A stretch of 16,268 nt of DNA from Allomyces macrogynus ATCC 38327 (lineage: Eukaryota; Blastocladiomycota; Blastocladiomycetes; Blastocladiales; Blastocladiaceae). The translations under genes and the position numbers were made by a program. This document shows positions 10,028-16,268 of the stretch, piece by piece; within the stretch, counting starts at the first letter, position 1, and every line of letters starts with the position of its first letter. Location: assembly GCA_000151295.1 (NCBI GenBank), contig GG745360.1, positions 430,860 through 447,127 of the forward strand. Reading direction: 5' to 3'. The notes under the pieces were generated by a model. The model saw only the letters and a list, made by a program, of their open reading frames with translations, was not told the DNA's origin and ran no database searches.

Positions 10028-11717
10028 TCAAATGCTCTCCTTGCCCCCCGTAGCGGCCGCCATAAACCCGCGCCTGCGCACCCACTCGCGCGCCTCGCGC
10101 ACAAACGCGCCCTCGATCGCGGCCCACGTCCGCGCCAGGTCGGCCGGCACCGCGTACTGCGGCGGGTCGTCAGGCACCCACTGGCCTTGGCCCCACCCCT
10201 TGGCCTGGTTGCGCAGGTTCACACCGCTCGAGCACGTCCATATGGCCTCGCGCACCTGGTCCTCGGTGAGCCCAAACTCCTTGGCGAGCGCTGACGCGAC
10301 AGGGGCCACGTGGAAGTCGATCGCGCACGGTTGGAAGTTGGCGAGCGTGAGCGGCGGGACCACGCGCGTCCACCGGGTGACATGTGGCAGGGTGTGGAAC
10401 GTGGCCTCAAGTTGCGCGCGGGTCGAGGCCGACCGCATCAGGCGGCGGTACATGACGACCATGCACCGGTCGAGCATGGCCATGTCGCCTATTTGTGATG
10501 AAAAAACGAGGTGAGCACTTGATCCGTCTCGAACATGCAACACGCAACATAAACGTACCCTTCATCCCGCCAAACTCGCGCCGGCACCGCACGCTCCACA
10601 GCAAGTCCTTGCCCCATCGCGGCAGCTCCGCGAGCTCGAGCGCGCCCAGCACCATGCGCACGTCCGTCTCGGCCACGTCGCCCACGTCGTCCTGCATATG
10701 GTCCTGCACCGTCGACCCAGCCATTTCCGCGACCATACCCAGCACGTCGGGCCGGAGCGCGACGGGAGGGACGAAACCCTTTGAAGAGGCGATCATGAGC
10801 CACGTCAAGACGGTAAACGAGCTCGTCAGGTGCGTGTCCTCGACCATGATGATCGGCAAGCGCCGAATTAGCTCGTTCCAGTCGAGCTTGAGCAGAACCG
10901 ACGCCGTGGCCACAGCCAGGTCGACGAGGCGACGCCGCGTGCATTTTTGCAGATGGCTCTTGAGGTACGGCACGTTGGTCCATTCAGAATCGGCAGCGGT
11001 GCGGTCGCTCGGCAAGAGCGGTGTTGACGCAGAAGACGGGGAATCCGCGCACGGAATCGGAGCGAGCGGGGTGGGGTTCGCGGCCGGAGCGGTGCCATCC
11101 ACATCCATGGTATCTGCAGGAGCTGCAGCGGCAGCGGAAACAGTCGATGGCCGGCTCGATGAGTCGCCGTCCTCATCCATTCCATCGACAGCAATACCCT
11201 CCTGCGTGCTCTCATCGTCTTCGTCCTCGTCATCAAAATTCTCTTCGTCGAGATCCTCTTCTCCGACAAGCATCATCCCTGCGAGATCGCCGCTCTCCAG
11301 TAGCGCTGCGTCCACATCCTCGTCGAGCGCAACATCCGTGACCAGAACAATCGACTTGCGCAAACCGCGCAAATGAACCGCCGCGTTCCACGTAATCTTG
11401 GACACGGTCAATGCGCGCGAGAATCCAGCTGTCAATGCGCCATTCGCGTTGCGCGTCAGGATGAAATACTCGGGAATCGTCGGGTCCTGGCCACCGAAAA
11501 AGGCGTGCAGCGAGGCCTGGCGCGGGCCGAGAATGACAGCAGGAGACGACGGAGCCTGCGGCGGCGTTGCACTCGACGATGTTGCAGGAGCGGGTGCGGG
11601 TGCTTGAGAAGCGTCATTGGCAAAGGAGCCGCACTCGCGATCGAGGTGCTCGTTGATGCGGTGCATCAGGATCCGGCGCGCGCACGCTGGGCACTCGACG
11701 AGCTCTTGCGGGTCCAT
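10028..11717 (-). CDS. UBZ4 zinc finger and PIP-box protein with unfamiliar C-terminal domain, putative PCNA/ubiquitin-binding factor
   Basis: Exons 11717-10559 and 10488-10028 (70-nt intron, GTACGT donor) encode 539 residues. Residues 8-29 form a Rad18-type UBZ4 finger, ECPACARRILMHRINEHLDR plus EC, with zinc ligands Cys9, Cys12, His24 and Cys29; the H-x4-C spacing resembles FAN1 rather than RAD18. Residues 67-74, QASLHAFF, are a canonical PIP box (Q-x2-L-x2-F-F) for PCNA binding. A short folded-looking segment follows (about 79-131), then an acidic, disordered stretch (153-185, DEENFDDEDEDDE) and a Pro/Ala/Ser linker. From about residue 246 the sequence is dense and helical: SHLQKCTRR, then IRRLPIIMVED (284-294), WLMIASSKGF, and near the end IDFHVAP and VREAIWTCSSGVNLR. 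I do not recognise the C-terminal family. The module S-x-L-x-K-x2-R...RRL-x5-ED recalls the helical domain of RarA/WRNIP1, which also has an N-terminal UBZ4, but no Walker motifs are present. Role in tolerance of replication damage is inferred. Confidence 0.8.
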
Positions 11718-12028
11718 TATCGTGTTGACAAGGAGAAGATGTTGCAGCAAGTTGTTGTTGGTGTGCGGCTGTGCGGGCGGAATGGTGTCGCACGTCGCGG
11801 GCCACTCACAACAAAGGTGGGGGCTGGTATGCTTCTGATGCGTAAGAAGTCTTTGATGCGTGGCATGGTGCGATCTCACTCCTCTCGCCCCAGAGCCAGA
11901 AACACTGCCAGTTTGTCGTTGGCCATGCTTCACACATCGTCGCTCATGTTGACACGGTTGGCACGCCCACTTCCAACTGTTGGTCGGGTGAGCGGTGCAA
12001 GGCATTCACTTTGTGTCTGCTGTATTTA
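11718..12028. other. upstream region of the UBZ4/PIP gene
   Basis: About 310 bases between the UBZ4/PIP start and the foldback element. A minus-strand frame continues upstream of the chosen ATG, but its translation (His/Gln/Cys-rich) shows no domain, and the UBZ4 finger begins only after Met at 11717. GC content falls gradually here. No clear promoter element is seen. Confidence 0.4.
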
Positions 12029-12192
12029 ATCAAGGAGCAAATTGTAGCCAGTGGCCAACAACAGAAAATATGAGCGCTTGACAAGAGTATTCAGAAAACG
12101 ATCTCGATTTTCGACAATAACGAAAATCGAGATCATTTTCTGAATACTCTTGTCAAGCGCTCATATTTTCTATTTTTGGCTTGCTCCTTCAT
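12029..12192. repeat. foldback element: near-perfect long inverted repeat
   Basis: Positions 12063-12113 and 12121-12171 are reverse complements over 51 nt with a single mismatch (12100, C against the T expected), separated by a 7-nt loop (ACAATAA). The match continues outward in weaker form: 12054-12062 pairs with 12172-12180 with two mismatches. After a 13-nt interruption on the left side, 12029-12040 pairs with 12181-12192 with one mismatch (sharing AAGGAGCAA). The element is A/T-rich and sits at the border of the less GC-rich block. It carries no coding frame. It could be a small foldback/MITE-type element, a template-switch product, or the precursor of a structured RNA. Confidence 0.85.
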
Positions 12193-12870
12193 TCCATATT
12201 GGTGGTGCTTCACGTTCGATTTCCTTGCATCACAGCCTTGGCCAGTCACCCTCACCTGATTCCTTTTTGTCAAATGTGTTCCTGCTCATAAGTGTCGTCT
12301 CAACACATGCGGCGCGAATCATGAAAACGGCATTGGCCCATCCATCTTGGTGCTGCTGCAGCATCTGAACGACCATGCCACTCCTTGTATTTGCTTTCTG
12401 CTCAGTGTCATGGATGTTTGTTGCCATGGCATACACACCAGTCTTGGCGCCAATCCGCCGTGTTGTGGCTAAATCAATTGTTCTGTCAACACAATTTGCT
12501 GTGTTTTGAGTCTTGTGCTCTCCTCTCCCATGACATTGTCCTTGACAGTGTCTGTCAAACTGCAAACAAGTTTAATTGGACAATCATTGCAACAGTTGCA
12601 TCGTCCTCCCCGCCTGCACATTTGCCCCAAGTCTGCAATCGTGCAGAATCGAATTCGTGTTCAACCAACAGTCCCCAATGACGCTGCAGCAGCAAGCGCC
12701 ATCTCATCCATGGTTGGAGACCCATCTGCCACTTGTGAGAGTCTGCATTCCTGCAAAAGCACAGTGTCTGTCTTGCCTAGCTACTGACACCTGCACGCCC
12801 ATGGCTTGGAGCAACTGGTCTCACACAAACTTGGTCACAGTGCAATGCGTCATGTGCAACATGGGCAAGT
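12193..12870. other. less GC-rich block with no recognisable gene
   Basis: Base composition is clearly different from the flanking genes, with frequent CATG, TTG and TGCTGCAG words. The longest frame is minus strand 12565-12230 (111 residues, beginning MQFDRHCQGQCHG and ending GEGDWPRL). It has no motif I know and no splice partners I could define. Overlapping plus-strand frames (12385-12893) are rich in Cys, His and Ser and look random. The block may be decayed mobile-element or gene-family remnant. Confidence 0.4.
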
Positions 12871-12918
12871 CCATGACTGATGTGTGTGATTGATCCATGA
12901 TTGATGTGTGTGATTGAT
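12871..12918. repeat. 24-bp tandem duplication
   Basis: Two head-to-tail copies of a 24-nt unit beginning CCATGA and ending GTGTGTGATTGAT, at 12871-12894 and 12895-12918, differ at one position (C/T). A partial third copy (CCATGA) follows at about 12920. It lies just beyond the stop of the broken LRR gene (minus strand), in its presumed 3' flank. Confidence 0.8.
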
Positions 12919-12957
12919 GCCATGACCAAAATCAGCCAACTTTGAACCCCGTCCATA

Positions 12958-13644
12958 TCACTGGACCAACACCGGTAAAGTAAGGACAAGATCGGCCCAC
13001 ACCTTGTCCCATTGTGTAGCGTGCAGCGGGTGGCCAAACACGAGCGTCTTGAGCTGGTTCAGGTCCTTGATGGCATCAATCAACTGCATCAGCGCCTTGG
13101 TCAGCATGCTGAAGCATGAGAGCAGAGCAGGACACTTGAGCTGGAGCGACATGAGCGTCTTGGGCAGTGCTGCGACAAGCATGCCAAGCTCATCCCCAGC
13201 CATTGGGCCCATGAGCATGAGATGCTGCAAGCATGGTGGGAACTTGGATACAAGGGCAGAGAGGACCAGCCACATGGCGTGTGAGCGTTGGCAGAGCGAG
13301 GATATGGTGCGCAGGAGCAGTGACCAAGGTGCCACTCAGTGAGGGAAAGTGTAGTGCCCATGATCAAGTTCATCACCATGTGTGGACCCTTGCCACCAAG
13401 TAGTGATGTGAGAGAGATCAACATGCAATCAATTTCAGGCAATGGCAAGATTGACAACCACTCTGGACATATCAAGGACTTGCACGCCAAACGCCAGCAG
13501 AGTTGCATGGGCGGATTGGATCAGCTGTGTCAAGCATTCAAAAAGTGCTGGATGTGAAATTGACTGATTAGTCATTAGCATTAGAGTCAGGTCGGGAATC
13601 TGTGGGCAGTGTGGCAGGTTCAAGTGGAGTCGTGATGAAAGCAA
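12958..13644 (-). pseudogene. broken leucine-rich-repeat gene fragment
   Basis: Read 13644 to 12958, three pieces give leucine-rich sequence in alternating frames: 13644-13435 (LLAFGVQVLDMSRVVVNLAI, then stop); about 13440-13330 in a second frame (LISLTSLLGGKGPHMVMNLI); then back in the first frame 13335-12958 (FPPCLQHLMLMGP, LPKTLMSLQLKC, LNQLKTLVFGHPLHAT, ending LPVLVQ and stop). Hydrophobic spacing (L-x2-L-x-L) fits degenerate LRRs as in F-box/LRR proteins. The first and third pieces share a frame, so two compensating indels would restore continuity; there are no fitting introns. It is therefore a decayed copy or carries sequence errors. No F-box or other partner domain is visible upstream, so it may also be only a fragment. 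Confidence 0.5.
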
Positions 13645-13662
13645 CCCTTGAAAGTGGCGACA

Positions 13663-13770
13663 GTTGAAGTGGCAGTTGCTGAAGCAGAGGGGCAGTTGAA
13701 GTGGTGGTCGTTTGAAGTGGCAGCCATTGAAGCAGGGGCCATTGAAGCATGGGGTAGATGAAGTGGCGGT
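13663..13770. repeat. degenerate 15-17 bp tandem repeat containing TGAAG
   Basis: The core TGAAG recurs seven times with starts at 13665, 13680, 13697, 13713, 13728, 13743 and 13759, that is every 15-17 nt, mostly within GTTGAAGTGGCAG-like units. On the minus strand it gives runs of Ala/Thr/Ser- or Leu/Gln/Pro-rich peptide depending on the frame. The irregular period argues against selection as protein. It is a minisatellite-like array next to the LRR remnant. Confidence 0.65.
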
Positions 13771-14731
13771 AGTTGACCAACAGAATCAATTGACGGTGGT
13801 GTAGCAGCCAGCAGGGTCAAAGTGTCTGGGAGTGCAATCACAGGCACAAGGAAAAACGACCTCCAAAGTGCTTCAAGTCAGGTTTTGAACTTGAGCTCTA
13901 GCCTTGCCCAAGAAGTATGGCGTGGACACAAAACAGAAAAGATCAGCAGCCACTTGTTCCTTACTTTTTCCCATACAGTAATGCGACCATCTGTCACACG
14001 TCTGGGAGAGCTGCGTTTTTGAGAGCCAGGGCATGGTAAAGCACTGGTTTCACCCATACCTTGTTGGGTCAGGTCTGTTTAGTACAATAACCCCAGAGCA
14101 GCCAGCGGGCAAAAAATGGGTGGACAGTGGTCAAAGTGCGTTTCTTGTTCGCCTGAACCACGTTCTGGGTCGTGATCATCAGCTTGCCAGCAATGAACTG
14201 ATGGCACTTTATGTGAGGGACATGTGGCAACAGCACAATGATCAGCATGCAGCAAGTTGTTTTTGTGTTTGAGAGTGGCCGTTTTCGCACGGTCCTCGAC
14301 GACGCAAATTCTGTAGGGCCGGCGTGTTTGGTGATATTCAACGCTGTTGGTCTGTGTTCAGCGAGTGCTGTTCGTGCTGGGTGTTGCTGGGCTTTGCAAG
14401 GCTCCGACGCGGTCGCGTGTGGTTGGAGCTTGAATGGTGCCAGCAAGTGCATCCAGGCGCAGCGGGTGAGGAAGCGTCAGTTGCCTGCTTGGTTGCCACG
14501 TTTGGTGGTGCACCGAAAATCACCTCACCTCATGCAGCGCCTCTGTTCTTCGACTTTGTCCCTTTGCTCTTCTTGCGTCCTCCCTGCACGCGCATCCTCT
14601 CGCTGCACTTGCTGCACACCCGTTGGCCCCGTCCTGCTCGACCGCCGGCACGGCTTGCTTCTTGCCGCCGCCGCTGCTGCCGCATTTTTCCTCGACACGC
14701 TCCACGACAGACGACGACGGCCACAACCACC
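13771..14731. other. spacer up to the GT31 gene, including its leader
   Basis: From 13771 to about 14280 the less GC-rich composition continues; short frames on both strands (for example plus 14033-14272, minus 14452-14069) contradict each other and show no family motif. From about 14290 the sequence returns to the GC-rich style of the genes, and a pyrimidine-rich stretch (about 14520-14730) leads to the GT31 ATG. It is probably promoter and 5' UTR. No TATA box is clear. Confidence 0.4.
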
Positions 14732-16268
14732 ATGAAGCTCCCAACAACGCGCCACGCGCACCAGGGCGAGGGCCGCTGGGGCCCGTCGCGCACCGTCTTT
14801 TGGCTCGTCATGGCCATGGCCGTCTTTATTCTCGTGTCGCTGCACGGCAAGCTCAGCCCATCGCAGAGGAGAACAACGAGCGTCGGCCATCACAACGCGT
14901 CTGCCGACGTGCTCCCAGACTTCAACACGTTGGTCAAGGTCCCCGCCAAGGAGCCCGTACGCGGTACAAGTTCCGCCGGGGGGGACGCTCCACCTGCTGA
15001 CAATACGGCCGCATCGTCGCCCGTCGATGATGCTAAGAGCACGAACGGCAAGGATGCGGCAGCTGACGGTCCATCCGATAACGGCAAGGACTATCCCGAA
15101 GACGAGAACGACGACACCGCCTCAGCGAGCCCGGTGCCGCGGTACCCGCCGCCAGTATCGCAGCGCGGTCCGCTGTTCGCCAACCTGCCCTACGACCCGC
15201 TCGTTACGCTGCTCGTCGCTATCCCGACCTCGGCCGACGCATCCGAGGCGCGGTACCGTTCCGCCGTGCGCGCAACGTGGGGTGCACGCCTGCGCTCCCT
15301 TCGCGTACCCTCCCTCCACGCGCCCGCGGCGACCGCCAAGCTCTTTTTCTTTATCGGGACCAAGGGCCTGACGGCACCGCAGCAGGCTGCGCTCAACAAG
15401 GAGGCGGCCGAGTATGGCGACTTGCAGTTTTTGCAGAACGTCGAGGAATCGTATGAGGGGCTGTCGCGCAAGATGATGGCGGTGCACGAGTGGGTGCACG
15501 ATAACCGCGTCGCCTTCCCGACGCTGCGGTTCGTGTTCAAGACCGACACGGACGTCTGGGTGCAGGTGAATGCGTTGCTGTATATGGCCGAGACGCACGC
15601 GGCCGAGCAGACGATGCTCGGGTTCAAGTACGTGCGCAACGTGCGCATGATGAAGGGCAAATGGGCCAACCCAGAGTACTCGTCGCCCGTCTACCCGCAG
15701 GTGCGTCCTTCGTGAGCGCGTCTCGCTCATTTGAATCGCTCCACTTACACGAATTTGGCCGTTTCCACCAGTACATGGCCGGCGCAGGGTACCTCCTCTC
15801 CGTCGACATTGCGTCGTGGATCGCGACCAACGCGCGCGCCGGCTGGCTCAAGCCGCTGCCCAACGAGGACGCATTGCTCGGCATTTGGCTCGCCGGATCC
15901 CCCGTCAAGTTCATCCACTCGCCGAAATTCAAGCCCCTGCTCGACCCGCGGCACCCGGCACGGATCACCGATCTCCACCCGGCTGTCTGCCAAGACGACG
16001 ACATTCTCTTCCACCACCTGACGCCCGAAGGGATCCGTAACCTTGACAAGAATTACGACGAGTGCGAGTCTCCCTGCGCCGAAACGTGCAAGCAGCTTGC
16101 CAAGGAACGCGCCGAGGCCGAGGCCGAAAAGGCGCGTTTGGTTACCGAGGCCGAGAAGGAAAAGGCGCGGAAGGTTGCTGAGGCGCAGGGGGTAAATGTC
16201 GGGTCCGGCAAAAAGTGCAGGACGCGGACGCGCCGCCGGCACGCCGCGCGACAGAACCCGCTGTTGCG
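14732..16268 (+). CDS. GT31 family glycosyltransferase (beta-1,3-galactosyltransferase-like), 3' end beyond window
   Basis: Type II Golgi membrane enzyme expected to transfer a sugar from a UDP-sugar to a glycan, using Mn2+. Exons 14732-15700 and 15772 to the edge (71-nt intron, GTGCGT donor, CACCAG acceptor) give at least 488 residues. The start is in ACCACCATG. A short cytosolic tail, one membrane segment (about residues 20-38, TVFWLVMAMAVFILVSL) and a Ser/Asp/Pro-rich stem precede the catalytic domain. GT31 motifs follow in order: YRSAVRATWG, LFFFIGTKG, EESYEGLSRKM, the DxD metal site TDTDVWV (Asp272, Asp274), YMAGAGYLLSVDIA and the NEDALLGIWL block (Glu355, Asp356). After the domain comes a charged helical tail (KERAEAEAEKAR and on) that then turns Arg-rich. 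A second intron (16192-16254, GTAAAT to GACAG) may remove the Arg-rich part. Acceptor and exact linkage cannot be told. A start at 14324 in the same open frame is unlikely. Confidence 0.88.

Noticed and set aside
10495..11376. Long Ser-rich plus-strand frame (293 residues) opposite the UBZ4/PIP gene.
   Set aside because: It is antisense to a gene with clear motifs, its Ser runs mirror the acidic GAC/GAT/GAA codons, and it shows no domain.
12063..12171. The hairpin as a transcription terminator.
   Set aside because: The arms are far too long and not followed by a U-tract of the bacterial type; the neighbouring gene (UBZ4/PIP) begins, not ends, on this side.
14324..14731. Upstream extension of the GT31 protein to position 14324.
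   Set aside because: The extra part is Cys/Arg/Leu-rich with no conserved features, and the ATG at 14732 has a strong context and is followed directly by the type II membrane anchor.
11718..14731. Search for tRNA or other structured RNA genes in the gene-poor block.
   Set aside because: No box A/box B pair (GGTTCGAATCC-like) or cloverleaf was found by eye; only the foldback hairpin is strongly structured.

Overview
The window reads as nuclear DNA of a GC-rich, compact, intron-containing fungus. The genes carry short introns of 61-77 nt with donors such as GTACGT or GTGCGT, a CTGAC-like branch site in most of them and a YAG acceptor. Start codons sit in ACC-ATG contexts. The gene set (REV1, GDT1, an FMP25-type RCC1 protein, HPPD, a GT31 enzyme) fits an early-diverging, zoosporic fungus such as Blastocladiomycota or chytrids, but the lineage is inference only.

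Layout. 1-634: left edge, with a possible fragment of a minus-strand gene, a GC-rich spacer and a short upstream ORF. 635-3625 (+): REV1, the translesion polymerase and scaffold, in seven recognisable exons, with apparent single-base frameshifts and a stop inside a conserved reading frame. 3972-5487 (+): GDT1/TMEM165-type Golgi Mn2+/Ca2+ transporter, 3 exons. 5802-7610 (-): mitochondrial RCC1-repeat protein of the FMP25 type, 3 exons, convergent with GDT1. 7611-8366: spacer with three copies of a 12-mer. 8367-9591 (-): 4-hydroxyphenylpyruvate dioxygenase, 2 exons, with a TATA box. 10028-11717 (-): an unfamiliar 539-residue protein with a UBZ4-type zinc finger, a canonical PIP box and a conserved-looking helical C-terminal half. 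About 12029-14300: a visibly less GC-rich, gene-poor block with a very strong foldback hairpin, short tandem repeats and a broken leucine-rich-repeat gene. 14732 to the right edge (+): a GT31 (beta-1,3-galactosyltransferase-like) type II membrane enzyme, incomplete at the window end.

Functional links. REV1 and the UBZ4/PIP protein could both act at ubiquitinated PCNA in DNA-damage tolerance. The latter is the best candidate here for an undescribed component, because part of its C-terminal half resembles by eye the helical domain of RarA/WRNIP1 ATPases while no AAA+ ATPase core is seen. GDT1 (Golgi Mn2+ supply) and the GT31 enzyme (Mn2+-dependent in its family) act in the same organelle, but their proximity may be chance. 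Most other open frames are shadows of these genes. I saw no convincing tRNA, rRNA or CRISPR array.
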